A stretch of DNA of 64,000 bases, taken from JAVBMJ01 sp031551275 (GTDB lineage Bacteria > Bacteroidota > Bacteroidia > Bacteroidales > Rikenellaceae). Position 1 is the first letter of the stretch. The number at the start of each line of letters is the position of its first letter. Shown here one piece after another: positions 41,815-49,402 of this stretch. The notes beneath the pieces are model-generated. The model saw only the letters and a list, made by a program, of their open reading frames with translations. It had not been told where the DNA came from and ran no database searches. Location: the NCBI GenBank assembly GCA_031551275.1, contig JAVBNX010000006.1, positions 1 through 64,000 on the forward strand, given 5' to 3'. Both the position numbers and the translations under genes were made by a program.

Positions 41815-44454
41815 ATGAAAAAAACTTTATGGATTTTGGCTGTCTCGGGTGCGATTTTCGCATCCTGCCAAAAGGACAGCGTGGATCTTGCCACTGCAGA
41901 AGGTGAGGTACTTGTAAGTTTTAACACGACTCTTCCGGGTGGTCTGACCACGCGCGCCGGCGACACCGGCAAAGGCGGCGTTGCCGAAAACGTGGACTTC
42001 GCCAGCTACGACCTGCGTTTCATCATGGAGGTTTACCAGCCCGACGGAACATTCGTCAAAAGGGTGGTCAACGCCGTCGACGCTCCATCTGCCGCCAACC
42101 TCGAAACGCGCCTCGCTCCGGGCGATTACCGTTTTGTGTTCTGGGCCGACATCGTTCCCCAGAGTGCAAACACCGACGACTACCACTACAACACGGCCTC
42201 GCTGAAAGCCGTTTCGCTGAACACCGCCTCGGATTTTGTAGCCAACGACGATACCCGCGACGCGTACACCGAGTATGCCGACGTGAACCTGGCCGGCAAC
42301 TTCCAGCAGAGCGTGACCCTCTACCGTCCGTTCGGCAAGGTTCGCATCGTGGCCAAGGACCTCGACCTCGCTCCCGCGGGCGCGACGGGCCGGATCGTGT
42401 ACAGCGCCTCTACCGCGTTGCCCAACGGTTTCAACGCCTTTGAGAAGCAGACCATCTCCTCGGCCGCGCTGCCCGCTTACGCCGCCGCCGCCTTCAACGA
42501 CCAGGCCGACCCGTCGGCAACCACCACAACCCTGGCCTGGGACTATATCTTCGCCGCGGACAACGCGGCCTACGACTTCTCGTTCGTAGCGCTCGACGGC
42601 GCGACCCCGATCAAGACGAGTGTATTTACCGCCGTGCCCGTCCAGAAAAACAAACTCACAACCATCAGCGGCAATTTTTTTAGCTATTCCGCGAAGTTCA
42701 ATGTTGTAGTGGAAGAGGACTTCGGGGATAATATCGACGTGGATGGCGAAACCATTACCGTAGCACAACTGCAAGCCCAACTCGACGCCATCGCCGCCAG
42801 TGCGACGTGGACCGGCCCGGTAATTCTGAACATCAGCGACGCTGTGGCTTCGGCAATCGGCGAGATCGTCATTCCCGACTATGACCCCGCCAGGATTCCC
42901 AGCGTTATGCTGGTATTCGAGAGCGGTATCACGGCGGCCGGATCGATCGACTTTATCCAGGGCACTTATCCGGGCATTGTGCGCTTCGTGCTGCCCAGCA
43001 ACGCCGGTTCGCTGGGTGTAGACCTGCCCATCGCGCAGACCATCATCGAAGGCCCGCTGAGCACTTTCAGGCCTAACCTGAACATCAGCGACGATTCGTC
43101 CGTCACATGGGCAGTAGGTACGTTCGCCGACCTGCGCACCGCGCTGCACGACAACTACGACCAATACGTTAACGTGCCTTACAACAAGGGCGTTCTGCTG
43201 ACCGCCGACATTACCAACGCAAACCAGGACGGAACGTACTGGGAGCAATCTGTTCCGGTCGGTAAATACATGCTGCCCCTCGACGCCGCCCAGTTGGCCG
43301 GTTTCGTATTCGACGGCGGCGGCCACGTTCTCTCGGGCGCCTGCAGCAAAAACCTGCTTCATGTCTATGCTGACGGCGTGACCGTTAAGAACCTGCGCCT
43401 GAGCAACTCCCTGGGCAACGGCATCTCGTTCTGGGACGCCGACGGCGTGAACATTGACAACGTTACGGTTAGCAACTGCCCCAAGGGCGGGATAATGCTC
43501 AACAGCAGCACCGCGACCATCGCCAACAGCACCACCGTCGGCAACACCTGGGGCGGTGTGAACGTAAGCATCAAGAGCGGTATGCCCACCCCGCACCTTA
43601 CCCTGGGCGCAGGCAATAATTTCCAAGCATTCCGACCTGTTTGGGCGGACGGTGTGCCCAACACGTTTACCCCGGCTCCCATTACCGATGTTGACAATCA
43701 CGCCGCCGAATCGTGGGTTACTACGGCCGCCGGTGTTCCGGAGTGGAAGATCACAGGCATCGAGTTCCGCCCGACCATTCCCGCAGGCAATGCGCAGGTC
43801 GTGTGGAGCGGTCACTACCAGTATATCTGGGGGCAGGATCCCGCAGCGTTCATAACTGCCGACCAACTCTATTGGAGGGAAGACAGAACGACCCCCAAGA
43901 CCTGGTTCGTGGGTGCCGACTACGTGACGCTGACCGCACGTGCCAACGACGCCGCATGGCAGACCGGCTACGACCCCAATGATCCTTATTTCCGTATGTC
44001 CGGCCTCAACTTCCGCACCCTGGGCAAATACACCCTTGAAACAAGCGACTTGAAGGCCAACTGGACTGCAAAATCGAAACTCGTCGTCGACAACACCGTA
44101 AGCACGAAGAGCATGATGCTTTACGTCGTCGACGAGGCGACCAAGGCCGGTGCTTTTGTCAACCCGCTGGCTTACGTGACCATCGCCTTTGCAAACACCG
44201 GCACCGATAAATACTGGCAGACCAACGGCGCCATCAGGCTGACCGCTGCCGATCATCTGACCGATCCCGGCGAGTACAATGTGGAATTCGTCTGCAACGG
44301 CACGACTATCGACCTGAAGATCAACGGCATCACGGCGTACACCAAGACCATTGCACCGAGCACGGGCGTATCCTTCCCCGTTATGGTCGCGTTCTACGCA
44401 AGCATGACCTCTCAGGAGTATGTTTCGAAATGGAGCTTCCCCGTTGTTCAGTAA
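41815..44454 (+). CDS. Large surface lipoprotein: fimbrillin-like domain plus beta-helix
   Basis: This 879-residue protein has a lipobox (FASC, cysteine near residue 18). Residues about 25-300 are a fimbrillin/DUF6562-like domain that ends in PVQKNKLTTISGNFF, a strand pattern of FimA/Mfa1 proteins. Residues about 480-610 form a right-handed beta-helix (DGVTVKNLRLSN, DGVNIDNVTVSN, STATIANSTTV rungs). The last 270 or so residues look like a beta-sandwich of LamG/jelly-roll type. This may be a cell-surface adhesin or glycan-binding subunit. A terminator follows. Confidence 0.72.
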   Translation: MKKTLWILAVSGAIFASCQKDSVDLATAEGEVLVSFNTTLPGGLTTRAGDTGKGGVAENVDFASYDLRFIMEVYQPDGTFVKRVVNAVDAPSAANLETRLAPGDYRFVFWADIVPQSANTDDYHYNTASLKAVSLNTASDFVANDDTRDAYTEYADVNLAGNFQQSVTLYRPFGKVRIVAKDLDLAPAGATGRIVYSASTALPNGFNAFEKQTISSAALPAYAAAAFNDQADPSATTTTLAWDYIFAADNAAYDFSFVALDGATPIKTSVFTAVPVQKNKLTTISGNFFSYSAKFNVVVEEDFGDNIDVDGETITVAQLQAQLDAIAASATWTGPVILNISDAVASAIGEIVIPDYDPARIPSVMLVFESGITAAGSIDFIQGTYPGIVRFVLPSNAGSLGVDLPIAQTIIEGPLSTFRPNLNISDDSSVTWAVGTFADLRTALHDNYDQYVNVPYNKGVLLTADITNANQDGTYWEQSVPVGKYMLPLDAAQLAGFVFDGGGHVLSGACSKNLLHVYADGVTVKNLRLSNSLGNGISFWDADGVNIDNVTVSNCPKGGIMLNSSTATIANSTTVGNTWGGVNVSIKSGMPTPHLTLGAGNNFQAFRPVWADGVPNTFTPAPITDVDNHAAESWVTTAAGVPEWKITGIEFRPTIPAGNAQVVWSGHYQYIWGQDPAAFITADQLYWREDRTTPKTWFVGADYVTLTARANDAAWQTGYDPNDPYFRMSGLNFRTLGKYTLETSDLKANWTAKSKLVVDNTVSTKSMMLYVVDEATKAGAFVNPLAYVTIAFANTGTDKYWQTNGAIRLTAADHLTDPGEYNVEFVCNGTTIDLKINGITAYTKTIAPSTGVSFPVMVAFYASMTSQEYVSKWSFPVVQ

Positions 44455-44467
44455 CAAAATCCCGCAC

Positions 44468-44504
44468 AAAGAAAAAGCCCCGGAATTTTCGGGGCTTTTT
44501 CTTT
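44468..44504. terminator. Bidirectional terminator between the surface locus and the downstream minus-strand gene
   Basis: AAAGAAAAAGCCCCG and CGGGGCTTTTTCTTT pair around a seven-base loop, with T runs on both strands. Confidence 0.85.
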
Positions 44505-44517
44505 GTATGCCAGGCCG

Positions 44518-44805
44518 TTATTTCTTTTTGCAGCCTTCGCTGATCCGGGCGAACATATCGTCCACGCCCGTCATCAGGTCCTTGCGGAGCTGGGCGTAGT
44601 GCTTGCGCACCAGCGAGGGATTGTTCTTCTCGGCGGGGTTGTTGGCCCTCAGGATCAACCCGCGGTGGAGTATGATGGCCTTGTCGACGATGTCTGAGAA
44701 ATCCTTGGCCTTCTCGGGATGGAAATAGGCCGCCAGGTAGCAGTCCGAGATCACCTCTTCGAAGAGGAAGTCAATATCTTTTTTCAGGTTCCTTACGCTT
44801 GCCAT
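44518..44805 (-). CDS. Small conserved Bacteroidales protein of unknown function
   Basis: Cytosolic 95-residue, mostly helical protein (LKKDIDFLFEEVISDCYLAAYFHPEK near the start), with no signal peptide. It looks like the small conserved protein of this length often found in Bacteroidales genomes, and I know no function. A TATCTTTG promoter lies just upstream at 44829-44836. Confidence 0.7.
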   Translation of the reverse strand: MASVRNLKKDIDFLFEEVISDCYLAAYFHPEKAKDFSDIVDKAIILHRGLILRANNPAEKNNPSLVRKHYAQLRKDLMTGVDDMFARISEGCKKK

Positions 44806-44828
44806 AACGCTTACATTTTAGATTTTAA

Positions 44829-44836
44829 CAAAGATA
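44829..44836 (-). promoter_or_regulatory. Candidate -7 box for the small helical protein gene
   Basis: TATCTTTG on the minus strand, 23 bases before the ATG at 44805. Confidence 0.6.
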
Positions 44837-44884
44837 GGGGTTTTATCTGGATTTCAAAGCCCGCACAGGGCGATTTTTCGCATG

Positions 44885-46381
44885 TTATTTCTTCTTTCCT
44901 TTCGCAACTTTCCCTTTCGCAGGGGCAGCTTCGCTCCCGTTCTGGACGGAGACGACCTTCCCGGCAAGGGAGTTGAGGTAGACTTCCAGGTTGGAGTAGG
45001 GTGGGGTAAGCGTCGACAGATTGCCGTCGGCAGGATCGTTGGGATCCAGGCCGTTTGCTACCTCCCACCCGTCGGGCATACCGTCCCCGTCGCTGTCCTC
45101 CGGCGCGGGCAGGGAGTTGTACACGGGCCATCCCCCGGCAGCCTCGGGCGTATCGATCAAACCGTTCACGCTGCCCCGGCCGCCCTGTTTGACAGTCGCC
45201 GTCCCATTGAACGCGTCGGCGCAGATCCGGTTGTCCACATCGTCGCGCTCCAGCGAAGCACCCGCGTAACGTAGCACCAAATCGAAGGCCTGTCGGGCCG
45301 TATGGGTCGTGGTATGCCCCTCGGCCAACCCGTTGATCAGCAGGGGCGAGTCGAGGTTCTTGCCGGGCAGTCCCCCGTTCGAGGCGTAGGTTATCCCTTT
45401 GGTATTGTCGGCGGTAATCGCCGGATTGCCCTCCATCGCATTGCCTTTCATGTAGAGGTAGGGGTAGTGGAAATCGGTCCATTCATCCTCCGAGACGTGC
45501 ACGTCGCGCCCCTTGCCGTAGCCCTGGATAAAGTAGCCTGTCTTGCTCGCGGGGGTAGCCGGGCCGGGCTTGTAGTAGTTCCCCACCATGTTGAACTCAC
45601 CGTCCTCGCCGCCGTAGGTCGAATTGGAACCCCAGTTGTAGATCACGTTGTTGCGCATATCGACCGGACCCCGGAACTCGGCGAGGGTCTCCGGCGTATA
45701 GATGAACGGATGGTCGAACCGGGGATTGCGGCTGTCGTGGCAAGCGAGCAGGTTGTGGTGGAACGAGGCGTTCTTGCCGCCCCAGATGCCGCCGTAGCCA
45801 TGCTTGCCCTTTTCGTGTTGCGAGATGCGCAGGCTTTCGGCAATAACGCACCATTGCAGCGTGAAGTCCAGACAGCCGTAAAACGATGCGCATTCGTCGG
45901 TGGACCACGACATCGAGCAATGATCCACCATCACGTTGCGCACGAACTTGGCGCCCATAGCGTCCTCGTCCTTGGCTTTAAGCCCCATGCGGTCGCCCAT
46001 ACGCAAGCGGATAAAGCGGATGACCACATTGTCGGCCTTGATCTGGAGCCCGAAATTGCTTATGCAGATCCCGTCGCCCGGCGCGCTCTGGCCCGCGATG
46101 GTCACATCGGGCGAGGAGATCGTCAGCCGCTTTTGCAGGGCGATCTCGCCGGACACTTTAAATAAGATGGTGCGGGGGTATTTCTGCGCAACGGCCCAGC
46201 GCAACGATCCGGGCTTGTCGTCGTCCTCCAAACGGGTAACGTACAACACCTTACCGCCGCGCCCACCGGTAGCGTACATTCCGCCCCCCTCGGCGCCGGG
46301 AAAGGCGATCGGGCGTGTGTTTTCCTGCGCCGGGGCCAAAAAAGGCAGCAGGACAAGCAGCATAGACAGGACTTTTTTCAT
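44885..46381 (-). CDS. Secreted pectate lyase-like polysaccharide lyase
   Basis: Exported 498-residue beta-helix enzyme with a signal peptide (cleavage near APAQ, residue 19). The start FPGAEGGGMYATGG, the TIAGQSAPGDGI strand, and NVMVDHCSMSWSTDE match the PL1 pectate lyase superfamily. A C-terminal DSDGDGMPDGWE thrombospondin-type-3/calcium-binding tail is followed by a basic KGK tail. Activity on polygalacturonate is likely but the subfamily is uncertain. I chose the ATG at 46381 (MKKVLSMLLVLLPF) as it gives a normal signal peptide. The upstream region has the LacI-type palindrome. Confidence 0.87.
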   Translation of the reverse strand: MKKVLSMLLVLLPFLAPAQENTRPIAFPGAEGGGMYATGGRGGKVLYVTRLEDDDKPGSLRWAVAQKYPRTILFKVSGEIALQKRLTISSPDVTIAGQSAPGDGICISNFGLQIKADNVVIRFIRLRMGDRMGLKAKDEDAMGAKFVRNVMVDHCSMSWSTDECASFYGCLDFTLQWCVIAESLRISQHEKGKHGYGGIWGGKNASFHHNLLACHDSRNPRFDHPFIYTPETLAEFRGPVDMRNNVIYNWGSNSTYGGEDGEFNMVGNYYKPGPATPASKTGYFIQGYGKGRDVHVSEDEWTDFHYPYLYMKGNAMEGNPAITADNTKGITYASNGGLPGKNLDSPLLINGLAEGHTTTHTARQAFDLVLRYAGASLERDDVDNRICADAFNGTATVKQGGRGSVNGLIDTPEAAGGWPVYNSLPAPEDSDGDGMPDGWEVANGLDPNDPADGNLSTLTPPYSNLEVYLNSLAGKVVSVQNGSEAAPAKGKVAKGKKK

Positions 46382-46402
46382 GGCGGGCATTCCTTTTCGG
46401 GG

Positions 46403-46410
46403 CAAAAATA
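46403..46410 (-). promoter_or_regulatory. Alternative -7 box for the pectate lyase gene
   Basis: TATTTTTG on the minus strand, 22 bases before the ATG, without a good -33 element. The box at 46455-46462 is preferred. Confidence 0.3.
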
Positions 46411-46438
46411 ACAATAATTATCCGGAGCCCGAATTCAT

Positions 46439-46454
46439 GCGTTAACGTTAACGG
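46439..46454 (-). promoter_or_regulatory. LacI-type operator of the pectate lyase gene
   Basis: On the minus strand this reads CCGTTAACGTTAACGC, with a perfect 14-base palindrome CGTTAACGTTAACG inside. It begins directly after the -7 box, so it would cover the transcription start. The site at 47817-47832 agrees at 14 of 16 bases. Confidence 0.75.
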
Positions 46455-46462
46455 GAAAGATA
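46455..46462 (-). promoter_or_regulatory. Candidate -7 box of the pectate lyase gene
   Basis: TATCTTTC on the minus strand directly abuts the operator at 46439-46454; the same order is seen at the transporter promoter. A TTTA lies about 18 bases upstream as a weak -33. Confidence 0.5.
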
Positions 46463-46617
46463 AGGGACCTTATAACGATGTAAATCCATGAAGAATAAAA
46501 TATTAATGTATCAACCGGGTCCATTCGAAAGAAAAATTGGTTTAAAAATTAATGTGAATTTAGTCAAAAATGACACAAAAACAGCCGTTTGAATTTCATC
46601 CTTCCGTGTATTTAACG

Positions 46618-46625
46618 TACCTTTG
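46618..46625 (+). promoter_or_regulatory. Candidate -7 box for the LacI gene
   Basis: TACCTTTG, 21 bases before the ATG at 46647. A TTTG occurs at 46588 but the spacing of 26 is long. The rest of the 265-base divergent gap shows only the pectate lyase promoter and operator and otherwise nothing I can name. Confidence 0.6.
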
Positions 46626-46646
46626 CAGACACAATAAATCCGAGCC

Positions 46647-47717
46647 ATGCTGAAGGAAAAGCCTAAAGCGACAATGGAAGATGTGGCGGCGGCGGCCGGC
46701 GTCTCCATAGGGACCGTAGACCGCGTAGTCCACGACCGCGCCGAGGTCTCCGAGAAGACGCGCAAAAAGGTCCTCACGGTCATCGACGAGATCGGCTACA
46801 AGCCTAACATATACGCCTCGATCCTCTCCCAGAAGCGTCAAAATACGATCATCGTGATCATTCCCTACTTCCAGAAAGGGGAGTTCTGGGAATTGGTCCA
46901 AACCGGCGTCGACCGGGCCACGGAAGAGGGCAAAGGAATGAACGTGATGGTCAAAACATTCTACTACAACCAGTTCGAACACGCTTCCTTCCGCGCCGCC
47001 TGCCGCAACGCGATCGACGCGGAGCCCAACGGCATCTTGATCGCCCCTATTTACCAGGAGGCGGCCAGGGAGTTGGTCGACCGTTGCGCGACGCTCTCAA
47101 TCCCGGTCGCCTACATCGACACGTGCATCGACCAGAGCGAATACCTGGCCTACTTCGGCCCCCCGCTCTTCGAGAGCGGTTACCTGGCGGCCGACTTGCT
47201 GCTCGGCGGCAACGGGCATATCCGCGAGGTGGCCTGTTTCAACATCGATAGGGGAGAGGTGCCCGCCAACAACTCCATTTCACTCAGGCACAAGGGATTC
47301 GAAGCCTACCTGCAGGAGCACAACCCGGAGTGCAAGATCTACGATTGCTGGATGTCGCCCTTCGATTTCATGTCCAACATCAACCTGTTCGACTCGTTTT
47401 TCGAAGAACATCCTGCAGTAAACCACATTCTTACGCTCAGTTCGCGCGTCCACTTGATCTCCGACTGGATGGATATCCGGGGCGTGTCGGGCAAGAAGCT
47501 GCTGGGATTCGACATGATGTCGCGCAACATCGACGCCCTGCGCCGGGGCCGCGTGAGCACCCTGATCGCCAACCGGACCGACCTGGAAGCCTACCGGGCC
47601 ATGCGCGCCCTGATCGATTTTTTGGTACTGAGGCGCTCCCCTGCTAAAAAAGACAACTATTCATCGCTGGACATCCTGAGTCGTTATAGCGTTGATTTCT
47701 ACCTTCTTGACGATTAA
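46647..47717 (+). CDS. LacI family transcriptional regulator
   Basis: DNA-binding regulator of 356 residues. The N-terminal helix-turn-helix is TMEDVAAAAGVSIGTVDRVVH, followed by the hinge helix region and a periplasmic-binding-like sensor domain (FNIDRGEVPANNS, GYLAADLLLGG). The protein should respond to a sugar or sugar acid. Its neighbours are a pectate lyase and a hexuronate-type carrier, both preceded by nearly identical palindromes, so pectin-derived uronate or oligogalacturonide is the likely inducer (an inference). Confidence 0.88.
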   Translation: MLKEKPKATMEDVAAAAGVSIGTVDRVVHDRAEVSEKTRKKVLTVIDEIGYKPNIYASILSQKRQNTIIVIIPYFQKGEFWELVQTGVDRATEEGKGMNVMVKTFYYNQFEHASFRAACRNAIDAEPNGILIAPIYQEAARELVDRCATLSIPVAYIDTCIDQSEYLAYFGPPLFESGYLAADLLLGGNGHIREVACFNIDRGEVPANNSISLRHKGFEAYLQEHNPECKIYDCWMSPFDFMSNINLFDSFFEEHPAVNHILTLSSRVHLISDWMDIRGVSGKKLLGFDMMSRNIDALRRGRVSTLIANRTDLEAYRAMRALIDFLVLRRSPAKKDNYSSLDILSRYSVDFYLLDD

Positions 47718-47762
47718 GTAACTCATCCCGCAAACCCTTTCCGGTAATTTTTTCAAAAATAA

Positions 47763-47787
47763 TTGGGCCTAACGGCCTAATTTTTTT
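47763..47787 (+). terminator. Terminator of the LacI gene
   Basis: TTGGGCC and GGCCTAA pair with one G-T wobble around TAAC, followed by seven T residues. The T run also provides the -33 element of the next promoter. Confidence 0.7.
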
Positions 47788-47816
47788 GCATTTTCAGCAT
47801 TTTCACAGTAGATTTG
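47785..47816 (+). promoter_or_regulatory. Promoter of the hexuronate-type transporter gene
   Basis: TTTG at 47785-47788 and TAGATTTG at 47809-47816 are separated by 20 bases, an ideal Bacteroidetes promoter. The operator follows directly. Confidence 0.75.
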
Positions 47817-47832
47817 CCGTTAACGATAACGG
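47817..47832 (+). promoter_or_regulatory. LacI-type operator of the transporter gene
   Basis: CCGTTAACGATAACGG is a 16-base palindrome with one mismatched pair. It begins right after the -7 box, a position typical for repression by blocking the start site. Confidence 0.75.
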
Positions 47833-47870
47833 AAATTTTCCCGGATTGAAAAAACCTAAACTACCATAAA

Positions 47871-49334
47871 ATGAAAATCAAAGGACTAAGATGGGTCATA
47901 CTGAGCCTGATCATGCTCGTATCGATCGTCAACTACCTCGACCGGGGCACGCTGACCTACATGTGGGTAGCCAACCAAAAGTTCGTCTACCAGGCCGAAC
48001 AGGTGGTGCAGGACCCCTCGACGGGCCGGATGCTGCTTACCGAAAAGGACGGCCAGTTGGTCGACGCACCCGCCGACCGGGTCAAACTCCAGGAGGACGG
48101 GACCTACGTCTACACCAAAGTAGGCGGTATCGCCGCCGACCTGGGGATCATCGACCCGGATATGCCCGAGGCCGAGTTCAAGAGCGCGACCAAAAAGATG
48201 CTGGCCAACATTACCATCTTCTTTATGATCGCCTACGGCATCAGCCAGTTCTTCTCGGGCCGGTTGTACGACAAGATCGGAACCCGCAAGGGCTTTACCC
48301 TCTCGGCCCTGGTGTGGGGTGCGGCCGACGCGCTGGCCAGCCTCTCCACCGGCCTTAAATCCCTGACATTCTTCCGCTTCATGCTCGGATTGGGCGAGGC
48401 CGGACCCTGGCCGGGCTGTACCAAATCCAACGCCGAGTGGCTCCCGACCAAGGAGCGGGCGCTGGGGCAGGGGCTTTTCAACGCCTCGACCTCCGTGGGC
48501 GCGATCCTGGCCCCGATCGTGATCGGCGCCCTGTACCTTACCCTGGGCTGGCGCATGACCTTCGTGGTGGTGGGCTGTATGGCTGTTTTGTGGATCATCC
48601 CCTGGCTGCTCATCAACAAAAAAGGGCCGAAAGACCACCCCTGGATTACCGACAAGGAGCGCGACTACATCCTCTCGGGCCAACCCGAAAGCCAGTCAGC
48701 CAAGCCCATCGAGGCCAAGTCGGTCAAAGAGCTGCTCTCCAAGCGCAAAAACTACGGTTTGCTGGTCGGCCGCTTCTTCATGGACCCCATCTGGTGGATC
48801 TTCGTGACCTTTATCCCGATGTACCTGATCGAGAGCTTCAACCTGGATATCAAAGAGGTAGCCATGTCGGCCTGGGTACCCTACGTGGGCTCGGCGATCG
48901 GCGCGTTCGCCGGAGGATGGGTCTCGGGCCTGATCCAGAAGAGCGGCAAATCGCTCAACTTCGCCCGCAAATGCTGCATGATCATCGGCGCCTGCATCGC
49001 CGTGCCGGGCGTTATCGGCGCCACGATGGCCTCCACGCCCATTATGGCGGTATCGATGATGGCCCTGATCCTGGGCGGCTACCAATTCGTACAAGCCAAC
49101 CTGATGACCCTGGCCGCCGACTTCCACTACGGCAAAACGGTGGGCACACTGGCGGGCCTGGGCGGCGCGTCGGCCGTCTTCGGGACCATCCTGGCCATGT
49201 TCCTTGTCCCCTTGATTACCAACGCGGGCTGGGTCCCCTTCTTCGTGTTCGGCGGAATGCTGTTCCCGATCGCCTTGCTGAGCGTCTTTTTGCTCTCCGG
49301 CAAGATCCAGAACATCGAACTCGACGAGAAATAA
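47871..49334 (+). CDS. MFS hexuronate (ExuT-like) transporter
   Basis: Inner-membrane anion:cation symporter family carrier of 487 residues. The start MKIKGLRWVIL, the segment VNYLDRG and the DKERDYILSGQ loop match E. coli ExuT, which imports glucuronate and galacturonate. Between helices 1 and 2 (about residues 33-105) there is an extra polar stretch of some 50-60 residues (VQDPSTGRMLLTEKDGQ, DGTYVYTK) that ExuT lacks. It is predicted to face the periplasm. The promoter and operator upstream link it to the LacI regulator, and to the pectate lyase gene. Confidence 0.85.
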   Translation: MKIKGLRWVILSLIMLVSIVNYLDRGTLTYMWVANQKFVYQAEQVVQDPSTGRMLLTEKDGQLVDAPADRVKLQEDGTYVYTKVGGIAADLGIIDPDMPEAEFKSATKKMLANITIFFMIAYGISQFFSGRLYDKIGTRKGFTLSALVWGAADALASLSTGLKSLTFFRFMLGLGEAGPWPGCTKSNAEWLPTKERALGQGLFNASTSVGAILAPIVIGALYLTLGWRMTFVVVGCMAVLWIIPWLLINKKGPKDHPWITDKERDYILSGQPESQSAKPIEAKSVKELLSKRKNYGLLVGRFFMDPIWWIFVTFIPMYLIESFNLDIKEVAMSAWVPYVGSAIGAFAGGWVSGLIQKSGKSLNFARKCCMIIGACIAVPGVIGATMASTPIMAVSMMALILGGYQFVQANLMTLAADFHYGKTVGTLAGLGGASAVFGTILAMFLVPLITNAGWVPFFVFGGMLFPIALLSVFLLSGKIQNIELDEK

Positions 49335-49353
49335 ACCACAATCCCCGCCAACG

Positions 49354-49388
49354 AAAAACGCCTCCGGAGCAAATCCGGAGGCGTTTTT
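49354..49388. terminator. Bidirectional terminator between the transporter and the histidine kinase gene
   Basis: AAAACGCCTCCGGA and TCCGGAGGCGTTTT pair around a short loop, with A and T runs at the two ends. Confidence 0.85.
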
Positions 49389-49402
49389 AGGTTAAGCCCT
49401 GC

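Noticed and set aside
41827..44469. An 880-codon open frame antisense to the large surface lipoprotein gene
   Set aside because: The plus-strand gene has a lipobox, recognisable domains and a terminator. The antisense frame has no signal or family pattern and arises from GC-rich codon use.
44885..46381. Pectate lyase and large beta-helix lipoprotein as one operon
   Set aside because: They lie on opposite strands, are separated by a bidirectional terminator and have different promoters. Only a loose functional link is possible.
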